From: Actinernus sp. WN-2022
Lineage: Eukaryota > Cnidaria > Anthozoa > Actiniaria > Actinernidae
Length of the DNA stretch: 64,000 bases
Assembly (NCBI GenBank): GCA_030867875.1
Contig: JAOWCC010000577.1
Location: 1,814,660 to 1,878,659 of the forward strand
Direction: 5' to 3'
Part shown: positions 12,301 through 19,984 of the stretch, piece after piece
Numbering within the stretch: position 1 is the stretch's first letter
Layout: each line of letters opens with the position of its first letter
The notes under the pieces: generated by a model
Seen by the model: only the letters and a program-made list of their open reading frames with translations
Database searches by the model: none
What the model was told of the DNA's origin: nothing
Position numbers and translations under genes: made by a program

Positions 12301-15300
12301 AACGGCTGCGAAGGAGACTACTTTTCTATTGGCTGCGAAAATGTTATGTACTTATCAGCCTATCAAGTTCTAAGCTAAAATCAAACATTCTTTTGGTCGG
12401 TCTAGCAATATATTTTCGTTTTAGCAAGAGATATCCACGATTGCGTTTACTTTTCCTCATGATTGGATCATTAATTACTTCAGTTCGTGATCGGCTCATT
12501 GCGTTTTTAATTGCTCCTGTTTGGCTCTGTAATTACTTTGGTTTTGGTTTTACGACACAATCGAAAACCGCTGTATGCTTGTATCTTGTCATTGTAGCTG
12601 TCGGGTCTTCAGGCGACTGGTGGGAACATCCCTAAACTGATACTAGAGTACGCACAGCTATCATCCGCCCTGGATACTACACGACAGTACATGCCGGTCA
12701 GCGGTGTTCTGCTGCCTGACAACCACGGTGAGAAACTTAACATTACGTCAGATGTAAAATAATTAATTAATCAAGCAGAGCCTGTATTGTACCTTGCCTG
12801 GCGATAAAACATATCGTTTATTTTTTCAGAGGAACTGTTGAAGGCTTTGGACGAGAGTGAGCATCTCTTAGGTGACATTGAGTCTTTAACACGGCAACAA
12901 ACCCACAAGGTAAGTGACTCAATTCACACGTTTTTCGTGTACAGTCATGAGATTTACTCAGCTGAATGCCTCATGTTTTTTTAGGTCTCAAACTTTTCCA
13001 AGGAGATGACAACTATTGCCAAGGTTGCTGATGCCGAGGTGCAAGAGCATGCAAGGTTTGGGGAAAAAATGTCTTGTTATCTGGCTAACCCAACACTAAT
13101 TGGGGCCCAGAATTTCTCGACTGAATTAGAATTTAGGTTATTTTTTGAGGAAATCCGCCTCTTGGCTAGCTCAGTAGCTAAGCTCCGGTCTGTCGTTCGG
13201 GAGGTCAAGGTTTAAACACCGGCCAGGCTAACATGCAGGGTCTTAAGAGAACTGAGCAGAAGGTGTTGCCTTTGTGATCGAACTGCAAATAGCTAGGCCT
13301 TCACATCTTTTCTCAGATAAGGACCGATGCAATTCGATACACAAGGTTACCACGGTCAGGGAAAAGTCAGGTCTCTCCACGAGCGGGAAATATCAGCGAA
13401 TACACCCCGTGAGAGTATAAGCACGCATCAGAGAAAATATTTGAAGGATGATAAAAACAATAACCTACATTGTGGTGTCGAAATATGCCCTGATATTTGT
13501 CCTTGGACATTAAACTGATCCTCGAAGCTCACAGTTTCCCTCGAGCTTCGCTCTTGAGAACTGTTCTCTTCTCGGAACAGATAATGTCCGCGGACGAAAT
13601 ATCAGGGCATATAGGTTATTGTATTTATACCAGCATAACAATACCAGTATACCAATATAGACAATACCAGTATACCAATATAGACAATACCAGTATACCA
13701 ATATAGGCAATATCGGCAATACCAGTATACCAATATAGACAATACCAGTATACCAATATAGACCATACCAATATAGACAATACCAGTATACCAATATAGA
13801 CAATATTGGTATACCAGTATACCAATATAGACAATACCAGTATACCAATATAGACCATACCAATATAGACAATACCAGTATACCAATATAGACAATACCA
13901 GTATACCAATATAGACAATACCAGTATACCAATATAGACAATACCAGTATACCAATATAGGCAATACCAGTATACCAATATAGACAATACCAGTATACCA
14001 ATATAGACAATACCAGTATACCAATATAGACAATACCAGTATACCAATATAGACCATACCAATATAGACAATACCAGTATACCAATATAGACCATACCAA
14101 TATAGACAATACCAGTATACCAATATAGACAATACCAGTATACCAATATAGACCATACCAATATAGACAATACCAGTATACCAATATAGACAATATAGAC
14201 AATATAGACAATATAGACAGTATACCAATATAGACAATACCAGTATACCAATATAGACCATACCAATATAGACAATACCAGTATACCAATATAGACAATA
14301 CCAGTATACCAATATAGACAATACCAGTATACCAATATAGACAATACCAGTATACCAATATAGACAATACCAGTATACCAATATAGGCAATACCAGTATA
14401 CCAATATAGGCAATATCGGCAATACCAGTATACCAATATAGACAATACCAGTATACCAATATAGACAATACCAGTATACCAATATAGACCATACCAATAT
14501 AGACAATACCAGTATACCAATATAGACAATACCAGTATACCAATATAGACAATACCAGTATACCAATATAGGCAATACCAGTATACCAATATAGGCAATA
14601 TCGGCAATACCAGTATACCAATATAGACCATACCAATATAGACAATACCAGTATACCAATATAGACAATACCTAATATATACAATATAGGCAATACCAGT
14701 ATACCAATATAGACAATACCAGTATACCAATATAGACAATACCAGTATACCAATATAGGCAATACCAGTATACCAATATAGACAATACCAGTATACCAAT
14801 ATAGGCAATACCAGTATACCAATATAGGCAATACCAGTATACCAATATAGACAATACCAGTATACCAATATAGGCAATATCGGCAATACCAGTATACCAA
14901 TATAGACAATACCAGTATACCAATATAGACAATACCAGTATACCAATATAGGCAATACCAGTATACCAATATAGACAATACCAGTATACCAATATAGGCA
15001 ATACCAGTATACCAATATAGGCAATACCAGTATACCAATATAGACAATACCAGTATACCAATATAGGCAATATCGGCAATACCAGTATACCAATATAGAC
15101 AATACCAGTATACCAATATAGACCATACCAATATAGACAATACCAGTATACCAATATAGGCAATATCGGCAATACCAGTATACCAATATAGACAATACCA
15201 GTATACCAATATAGGCAATATCGGCAATACCAGTATACCAATATAGACAATACCAGTATACCAACTGATAGACCATACCAATATAGACAATACCAGTATA

Positions 15301-17070
15301 CCAATATAGACAATATAGACAATATAGACAATATAGACAATATAGACAGTATACCAATATAGACAATACCAGTATACCAATATAGACCATACCAATATAG
15401 ACAATACCAGTATACCAATATAGACAATACCAGTATACCAATATAGGCAATACCAGTATACCAATATAGACAATACCAGTATACCAATATACCAATATAG
15501 ACAATACCAGTATACCAATATAGACAATACCAGTATACCAATATAGGCAATACCAGTATACCAATATAGACAATACCAGTATACCAATATAGGCAATATC
15601 GGAAATACCAGTATACCAATATAGACAATACCAGTATACCAATATAGACCATACCAATATAGACAATACCAGTATACCAATATAGGCAATATCGGCAATA
15701 CCAGTATACCAATATAGACAATACCAGTATACCAATATAGGCAATATCGGCAATACCAGTATACCAATATAGACAATACCAGTATACCAACTGATAGACC
15801 ATACCAATATAGACAATACCAATATAGACAATATAGACAATATAGACAATATAGACAATATAGACAATATAGACAATATAGACAGTATACCAATATAGAC
15901 AATACCAGTATACCAATATAGACCATACCAATATAGACAATACCAGTATACCAATATAGACAATACCAGTATACCAATATAGGCAATACCAGTATACCAA
16001 TATAGACAATACCAGTATACCAATATAGGCAATACCAGTATACCAATATAGGCAATACCAGTATACCAATATAGACAATACCAGTATACCAATATAGGCA
16101 ATATCGGCAATACCAGTATACCAATATAGACAATACCAGTATACCAATATAGACAATACCAGTATACCAATATAGGCAATACCAGTATACCAATATAGAC
16201 AATACCAGTATACCAATATAGGCAATACCAGTATACCAATATAGGCAATACCAGTATACCAATATAGACAATACCAGTATACCAATATAGGCAATATCGG
16301 CAATACCAGTATACCAATATAGACAATACCAGTATACCAATATAGACCATACCAATATAGACAATACCAGTATACCAATATAGGCAATATCGGCAATACC
16401 AGTATACCAATATAGACAATACCAGTATACCAATATAGGCAATATCGGCAATACCAGTATACCAATATAGACAATACCAGTATACCAACTGATAGACCAT
16501 ACCAATATAGACAATACCAGTATACCAATATAGGCAATATCGGCAATACCAGTATACCAATATAGACAATACCAGTATACCAATATAGACCATACCAATA
16601 TAGACAATACCAGTATACCAATATAGACAATACCAGTATACCAATATAGGCAATACCAGTATACCAATATAGGCAATATCGGCAATACCAGTATACCAAT
16701 ATAGACAATACCAGTATACCAATATAGACCATACCAATATAGACAATACCAGTATACCAATATAGGCAATACCAGTATACCAATATAGGCAGTAAGGACG
16801 TTCGTAGAGCGTTTTTCGATTGACTGTCGAAAGTAATGTGATTGCTTCGGTTTTGCGTTTGCTTAGCTTTTCTGTTGGCTGCGAAAAATATTATGTCATT
16901 ATCAGCCAATCAAGTTGATGTATTCTGTTTTACCTCGAAGGTGGACGGAGAACCTCGACAGGCTTAAAGCCCCTCTCTTGGACGTCTCCGTTGCCCTATA
17001 CGATTTATCGTCCTTATCTGAGAAGATGCGAAGGTCTAACCATTTGCATTTCGATCACAAAGGCAACACC

Positions 17071-17109
<39 letters not shown>

Positions 17110-19091
17110 CCGGGGTTTGAACTCGCGACCTCCCGCACAACAGACCGGCGCTTAACCACTCAGCTAACCGGGAGTTCTAAACTAAAACCAAACAATTGTT
17201 TCAGTTCATCACGAAATCAATTTTCGTTTTAGCGAGTTATCCACGATTGCGTTTACTTTTCCTGGTGATTGGATCATTAATTACTTCAGTAAGGCCTGAA
17301 ATTACTTCAGTTCGTGATTGGCACTTTGCATTTTTACTTGCTCTTTTGATTGGCTCATTGTATCTTTACTTGCTCCTGTGATTGGCTCATTGTATTTTTA
17401 CTTGCTCCTGTGATTGGCTCATTGTATTTTTACTTGCTCCTGTGATTGGCTCATTGTATTTTTATTTGCTCCTGTGATTGGCTCATTGTATTTTTATTTG
17501 CTCTTGTGATTGGCTCATTGTATTTTTACTTGCTCCTATGATTGGTTCATTGTGTTTTTACTTGCTCCTGTGATTGGCTCATTGTATTTTTACTTGCTCC
17601 TGTGATTGGCTCATTTATTTTTACTTGCTCCTGTGATTGGCTCATTGTATTTTTACTTGCTCCTGTGATTGGCTCATTTATTTTTACTTGCTCCTGTGAT
17701 TGGCTCATTGTATTTTTACTTGCTCCTGTGATTGGCTCTGTAATAGAGCGGTTTTCAATTGAGTGTCGAAAAGTAATTGCTGTCGAATTTGATTGGCTAA
17801 TTATCCTTGATTGCGTTTACTTTGCCTCATGATTGGTTGAAGTAAGACCAATCGTGAATTACTCCAGTTCGCGATTGGTTCGCCTCCCGGTTAGCTCAGT
17901 GGTTAAAGTGCAACTAACCCCTTTTGCAATTTATATATATATGAATGTTTGAAAGGTTTTGAGTACTTCTGCGAAGAAATTTTTGGCTTACAGAGAATAC
18001 TCTATGTTCTATGCTTGTTTGAAATGGTGAAAATGTGACCTTTCCTGACCCATGACCGCGTAAGAAAAAGCCTGGGTCGATTCTTGATCTTACGTCATCC
18101 AACTCATTCGACTGTGCAATAATTTGAATAAATATTTAGCATTTTGTCTAAAATAACTGTTTTCTTTACTAACAACTCACAGACTGTGTATATTCTCTAT
18201 ATATCGATGTTGTTGTGATGGAAAGGCGCCATGGGGAACAATGCATTAATGAGGTGACGTAAGATCTAGAATCGACCCAGGCTTTTTCTTGCGCGGTCAT
18301 GGGTCAGGAAAGGTCACATTTTCACCATTCCAAACAAGCCTAGAACATAGGGTATTCTCTGTAAGCCAAATATTTCTTCGCAGAAGTACTCAAAACCTTT
18401 CAAAGATTCATATGTATAAAAATCGCAAAAGGGGTTAGTTGCACTTTAAGCTCCGGTCTGTCGAGCGGGAGGTCGCGGGTTCAAACTGACAAGAAGGTGC
18501 CGCCTTTGTGAAACAACTGCAAACGGTTAGACCTTCACGTCTTCTCGGATAAGGACGTAAAATCGTAGGGTTAGTGTCCCCAATTAGCTGCAAAGCTAAA
18601 TACATTTGACACTTAAATAAAGTTACTTACTTACTTACTTTACTTTATGTTTTTACTTGCTCTTGTGATTGGCTCACTGGTTTTGGTTTTACGACACTGA
18701 ATTGAAAACCGCTGTAACTTTTGTTTTGGTTTTACGGCGAACTCCTTTATTGTTAACATTAATCGTTATTTAATAATAATAATCATTGTCATCGTCAATT
18801 CCATTCTTATCACTTATCTTCATCGTTCTCAATCACTATCCACATCATTTCATAATCTTGGATAAGGACGTAAAACCGTAGTTCCCACGTCGGCCTCAAG
18901 TTTATCAGTCTCGCCAGACTGTCGCGAGTTAACGACGTTAAATTAAGTTGCTTTACTCTACTTCTTTAACCATCAAAATAATCATCTCAACTTTTCGTTT
19001 ATCTCGTAGATGTCAAGAACTTCTTGCCGCGGCGACGACGCTGGCCACCCAAGAACGTAGCTTGCAGGCTCATATCATGCAGGACAAGTGA
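3249..19091 (+). CDS. HAUS8: HAUS augmin-like complex subunit 8 (HICE1), 3' part of gene
   Basis: HAUS8 is the microtubule-binding subunit of the eight-protein augmin complex, which recruits gamma-tubulin to spindle microtubules for branching nucleation. Eight exons can be joined in phase: 3249-3304, 5258-5338, 5694-5732, 8746-8865, 12598-12727, 12830-12909, 12985-13055 and 19010-19091, all with AG/GT borders, giving about 219 codons and a TGA stop at 19089. The product is a coiled coil with Lys/Glu/Gln-rich heptads. The segment SSALDTTRQYMPV matches the conserved ALDTTRHELPV block of vertebrate HAUS8, and the following LLKALDESEHLLGDIE matches its helical continuation. The basic, poorly conserved N-terminal region must lie left of 3249 or outside the window. 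Introns are packed with transposons and minisatellites. The penultimate donor (GTTTGG) is weak, so an intron-retained form ending at 13215 is possible. Identification rests on remembered similarity; fairly sure. Confidence 0.82.
3820..4660. repeat. 13-bp minisatellite, about 64 copies
   Basis: Unit ACCATGCACGTAT with variants (ACGTTT, ACATAT, occasional GTGCAC or TGTACG), inside the HAUS8 intron between 3304 and 5258. Because 13 is not a multiple of 3 and no variant makes a stop, three plus-strand frames stay open, each encoding the same 13-residue periodic peptide; minus-strand frames are partly open too. These frames are not treated as genes. A G-rich run precedes the array at 3774-3788. 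Confidence 0.95.
4661..5257. other. HAUS8 intron remainder
   Basis: Unique-looking A/T-rich intron sequence. The short open frames here have no recognisable domain, and the final one simply overlaps the exon starting at 5258. Confidence 0.5.
5258..5338 (+). CDS. HAUS8: HAUS8 exon b
   Basis: Acceptor CTTGTAG and donor GTGGGT bracket 27 whole codons, including RQLELEYARLMQMIFLESK, start of the central coiled coil. Phase 0 at both ends, matching its neighbours. Confidence 0.8.
5480..5655. repeat. Degenerate ~27-bp tandem repeat in HAUS8 intron
   Basis: Repeated variants of TTCTTGGGTATCACCTTACTG give a hydrophobic pseudo-peptide in two frames (LLFLGVSLLFLGI). Lies between exons b and c and ends about 40 bases before the next acceptor. 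Confidence 0.7.
5694..5732 (+). CDS. HAUS8: HAUS8 exon c (39-bp microexon)
   Basis: Acceptor TTGCAG and donor GTAACG enclose 13 codons (LKSTYKKQEKDAQ). The phase is 0 on both sides and the heptad pattern continues from exon b into exon d. Confidence 0.75.
6165..6310. repeat. Degenerate MITE copy related to 45073-45287
   Basis: The stretch with CCCAATATAAGCGGTGATTTG and TATTCTGGAATACG resembles, in reverse orientation, the interior and one end of the TAA-flanked MITE at 45073-45287. Its ends have decayed. Confidence 0.5.
6815..8130 (+). pseudogene. Decayed LINE RT fragment split by a DNA transposon
   Basis: Around 6840-6990 a frameshifted relative of the GVPQGSVLGPLLF..YINDIP block and the FADD box (here FADVT) can be read. 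At 7090-7335 the frame gives TKYLGILLDKHLTWKEQI, the post-RT segment. Coding resumes near 7905 (GSGEILIPL, then KKRAIR) after a transposon at about 7333-7903. Stops and frameshifts throughout; a dead insertion in the HAUS8 intron. Confidence 0.7.
7333..7903. mobile_element. DNA transposon remnant with 25-bp TIRs inside a LINE
   Basis: The ends TTATTATAGGAAATTAACA and its complement at 7880-7903 form inverted repeats of about 25 bases. Inside are repeated AAATTAACGCGAATTTT blocks at both ends. At 7605-7743 (+) a frame reads LKPEEVSYPLGETEEYQDQ and ends in an acidic DSDSEEPIEES tail, which looks like the C-terminus of a transposase. The superfamily is not identified; an acidic tail is seen in some pogo/Tigger proteins, but no DDE motif survives. 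Confidence 0.65.
8196..8551. mobile_element. MITE copy (GGTTCAGTTCCC family), truncated
   Basis: Shares TTTGTGACGTCAGGTACGG-like, GTGTGACGTACGATGTGGG and CGTTGGGTTGATTTTA blocks with the fuller copy at 19325-19807, and ends the same way (TTCCCC, then GTTAA). The opposite terminal repeat is missing. Confidence 0.65.
8602..8625. repeat. Poly-G tract
   Basis: A run of about 20 G residues with flanking GGAGGG in the HAUS8 intron; simple sequence and a possible G-quadruplex. Confidence 0.9.
8746..8865 (+). CDS. HAUS8: HAUS8 exon d
   Basis: Acceptor CTCTTAAG and donor GTACAC border 40 whole codons containing MWQENEKLQRG and AELQLELDTKNK, a strong coiled coil that aligns with the CKEKEKLQKK region of vertebrate HAUS8. 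Confidence 0.85.
8860..9276 (-). CDS. Unassigned 138-codon minus-strand ORF
   Basis: Contains KLEFRVQRKLNRCKYEVV and KRLETHFKSCMQDNGLFGW, which look more protein-like than the surrounding shadow frames, but I recognise no family. It begins with ATG, has no evident signal or membrane segment, and overlaps HAUS8 exon d by a few bases on the other strand. It could be a remnant of a transposon gene. Low confidence that it is real. Confidence 0.2.
   Translation of the reverse strand: MFCFHHPLLEYIDFIKVKNTFLMCPETTIGADQNEDPANPQIKLEFRVQRKLNRCKYEVVIMQSTLHGVMGALWTQSYHSKFDKKRLETHFKSCMQDNGLFGWVASAAIMQSSFGHTITPRDLLAVFVIFNNTTLVYL
9280..10280. other. HAUS8 intron, no gene seen
   Basis: A/T-rich sequence. 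Two stretches near 10005-10090 and 10165-10265 are diverged direct repeats (both contain TTTCCACCC, then ATTCGCAA, then TTTAGTACCA.AACTATGA). Confidence 0.5.
10286..10385 (+). pseudogene. LINE RT core fragment
   Basis: The frame reads GIFIDLKKAFDTVNHSIL, the RT A-motif region (F-D-L-x-K-A-F-D) of CR1/L2/Jockey-type elements. Only about 30 codons remain. Confidence 0.7.
10769..11755. repeat. 48-bp minisatellite in HAUS8 intron
   Basis: About 20 copies of a unit built from GAGGAGAGAACCTAATATG, GGGATCGGTTCTGTGATGG and TATCTATCAT, with one- to six-base indels and a TATCAGCTATCATAAGAG variant. No higher-order order is obvious by eye. ORFs inside it are repeat artefacts. Confidence 0.92.
11761..12577. 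mobile_element. MITE (AGAGCGGTTTTCGATTGAG family), copy 1
   Basis: Left end TAGAGCAGTTTCGATTGAG at about 11764 and right end CACAATCGAAAACCGCTG at about 12556 are inverted. The interior carries ATTGG-containing segments also found in the copies at 16800-18715. It is split by the element at 11839-12320. The right end stops about 20 bases before the acceptor of the HAUS8 exon at 12598. Confidence 0.75.
11839..12320. mobile_element. Nested foldback element with 9-bp target duplication (MULE-like)
   Basis: Terminal repeats begin TAGTCTCCTTCGCAGCCG and run about 60 bases (left 11839-11900, right about 12258-12320) with few mismatches. The flanks CTTTACTAT (11830-11838) and CTTTTCTAT (12321-12329) form a 9-bp duplication with one difference. 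The empty site is visible in the sister copy near 16867 (GCTTAG, CTTTTCTGT, TGGCTGCG). A 9-bp duplication suggests Mutator-like elements; no coding capacity. Confidence 0.82.
12598..12727 (+). CDS. HAUS8: HAUS8 exon e
   Basis: Acceptor CATTGTAG and donor GTGAGA. It carries the family signature SSALDTTRQYMPV, preceded by LILEYAQL, and ends one base into a codon. This exon is the main basis for the HAUS8 call. Confidence 0.9.
12830..12909 (+). CDS. HAUS8: HAUS8 exon f
   Basis: Acceptor TTTTTTCAG and donor GTAAGT. Two bases complete the split codon, followed by 26 codons reading ELLKALDESEHLLGDIE and SLTRQQTHK. The phase is consistent on both sides. Confidence 0.88.
12985..13055 (+). CDS. HAUS8: HAUS8 exon g
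   Basis: Acceptor TTTTTTTAG; reads VSNFSKEMTTIAKVADAEV then QEHA plus two bases before the proposed donor GTTTGG at 13056. The frame stays open past this donor to a TAA at 13213-13215, the last 19 codons lying in a SINE, so failure to splice gives a different C-terminus. Confidence 0.8.
13156..13335 (+). mobile_element. tRNA-derived SINE
   Basis: The head GGCTAGCTCAGTAGCTAAG matches a tRNA A-box region, with a degraded B-box (CAAGGTTTAAACACC) and a body AAGGTGTTGCCTTTGTGATC shared with the SINEs at 16917-17172 (reverse) and 17882-18642. It lies at the 5' end of the last HAUS8 intron. Confidence 0.8.
13482..13614. repeat. Foldback MITE, about 133 bp
   Basis: ATATGCCCTGATATTTGTCC at 13485 pairs with its near-complement ending in ATCAGGGCATAT at 13612. 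The loop includes a second small hairpin (CTCGAAGC / GCTTCG). Confidence 0.7.
13620..16795. repeat. 23-bp satellite, 3.2 kb, last HAUS8 intron
   Basis: Basic unit GACAATACCAGTATACCAATATA (23 bp, written here as GACAATACCAG plus TATACCAATATA). Variants are GGCAATATCGGC, GACCATACC and runs of a 10-bp sub-unit CAATATAGAC (about 14180, 15300, 15825). Blocks of 150 bases or more ending in the rare variant CCAACTGATAGACC recur identically, with that variant starting at 15261, 15787 and 16485. Minus-strand frames of 1,078, 1,055 and 745 codons run through it, all the same 23-residue periodic hydrophobic/aromatic peptide; I reject them as genes. Confidence 0.95.
16917..17172 (-). mobile_element. SINE inserted in MITE copy 2
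   Basis: On the minus strand: GGTTAGCTGAGTGGTTAAG (A-box region), GGGAGGTCGCGAGTTCAAAC (B-box region), then the SINE body. AGTT at 16913-16916 and 17173-17176 is the minimal target duplication; copy 1 near 12369 shows the empty site (ATCAAGTTCTAAGC). Confidence 0.8.
17330..17745. repeat. 32-bp tandem repeat carrying ATTGG boxes
   Basis: About 12 to 13 copies of a unit made of TTGCTCCTGTGATTGGCTC and ATTGTATTTTTAC. Each has an inverted CCAAT box (ATTGG). It is an internal expansion of the MITE; the periodic ORF at 17542-17832 is an artefact. Confidence 0.9.
17882..18642 (+). mobile_element. SINE split by a nested element
   Basis: CCTCCCGGTTAGCTCAGTGG (17884-17902) continues after the insert as CTCCGGTCTGTCGAGCGGGA (from 18451), then GGTTCAAAC, a body with AAGGTGCCGCCTTTGTGA, and a 3' tail of TTAC/TTACT repeats (18620-18642). 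The A- and B-box parts were once contiguous. Confidence 0.82.
17907..18445. mobile_element. 539-bp foldback element flanked by TTAA (piggyBac-like MITE)
   Basis: The arms start AGTGCAACTAACCCCTTTTG and pair with CAAAAGGGGTTAGTTGCACT at the other end, continuing inward about 190 bases with minor differences (CCTGACCCATGACCGCG against its complement). TTAA lies on both sides (17903-17906 and 18446-18449) and one TTAA remains when the SINE is restored. A TA duplication with a one-base-longer repeat fits equally well. Confidence 0.8.
19010..19091 (+). CDS. HAUS8: HAUS8 last exon with stop
   Basis: Acceptor TTATCTCGTAG. One base completes the codon split at 13055, then CQELLAAATTLATQERSLQ and AHIMQDK precede TGA at 19089-19091. 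The coiled-coil character and position match the last helix of vertebrate HAUS8 (RRSFAQVLELSAEAS). The intron before it is 5,954 bases and mostly satellite and transposon. Confidence 0.75.
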
Positions 19092-19324
19092 AGCATCATG
19101 GGAAGCTTTGTTACCAAAAGACCTATTAAAGTGATCGTATCGTTCACACGATACGTTCCCACGTATATCAATTGTTGTTGACCGAAAACGCAATACTAGC
19201 AATTGTTTTGCGTCCGCACATGTTTTGATCACAACGTTTCCACCCGTCTGTATTAAAACAGTGACTCAAAACGCTCAAACCTAATACCGCGCCTGTATAC
19301 GTTTTCTATTTGTCGCATATTTAA

Positions 19325-19807
19325 AGGGAACTGAACCCAACCCAACGAAATTAAACCCAACGACTATACAAAGATGTAATCCAAAGAAATGAGTTCTGAT
19401 ATGTTATTTTTCTGTGTTACGCGTCCATGAAGAGAAAATTAGTCTTCAAGTTCGATTTTGCGCTAAATAATCTATATTGTGCAGCGGCTCGTGCAAATTT
19501 CCCCATATCGTACGTCACACAACCAAAAAAAAGCAACCACAACTTCAGCACAAAGAGGACACAGTGGTTTGCATTATAAGCCATCCAGAGTCCCGCTTTT
19601 CAATTTCGGGCCAAACTAATTTAATAACCGTACCTGACGTCACAAATTACAAGAATTGAGCCCTCTGTGCATAGCGGAGGTTGTGAGGGAGGTTTTCCGA
19701 TTTTCTCTTCATAGACGCGCAACACGGCAAAATAAAATAGCAGAACCTATTTATTTCGAATACATGTTTGTTTTGACGTTGGGTTGATTTTAGGGTTCAG
19801 TTCCCTT
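19325..19807. mobile_element. MITE flanked by TTAA (GGTTCAGTTCCC family), fuller copy
   Basis: Ends AGGGAACTGAACCC and GGGTTCAGTTCCCTT are inverted and each touches a TTAA (19321-19324 and about 19808-19811). The interior matches 8196-8551 in the opposite order. Non-coding. Lies just 3' of HAUS8. Confidence 0.7.
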
Positions 19808-19984
19808 TTAATGAATTTTGACCCGTCTTCACCAAAACGACGAGGCTGCGTTTTCAAGTCCTTCAACTTTGAGAAGCATTTTCAAAATATCAATGTGCGT
19901 TTTGAGTGAAAGTGGTACCACGTTTTAACGTTTTCGTACAGACGAGAGGTACAATCATTTTCAAATGAATGTTTTCTTCTAGAC

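Larger units (their letters stand above)
16800..17750. mobile_element. MITE (AGAGCGGTTTTCGATTGAG family), copy 2
   Basis: Begins GTAGAGCGTTTTTCGATTG and follows copy 1 through TTTGCTTAGCTTTTCTG and ATCAGCCAATCAAG. A reverse SINE (16917-17172) interrupts it before TTCTAAACTAAAACC. It then expands into the 32-bp ATTGG array and abuts the head of copy 3 at about 17751 without its own right end. Confidence 0.7.
17751..18718. mobile_element. MITE copy 3 containing SINE and TTAA element
   Basis: Head AGAGCGGTTTTCAATTGAG at 17752 and tail TGAATTGAAAACCGCTG near 18697 are the family's inverted ends. A plus-strand SINE sits inside, itself split by the element at 17907-18445: three layers of insertion. 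Confidence 0.75.

Noticed and set aside
13156..13215. SINE-encoded stop as the normal end of HAUS8
   Set aside because: An exon at 19010-19091 fits in phase and resembles the last HAUS8 helix, so the SINE stop is at most an alternative end.
13510..16909. Minus-strand ORFs of 1,078, 1,055 and 745 codons (aromatic/hydrophobic repeats)
   Set aside because: They are reading frames through a 23-bp satellite whose unit lacks stops in those frames; all three frames give the same periodic peptide and there is no independent coding signal.
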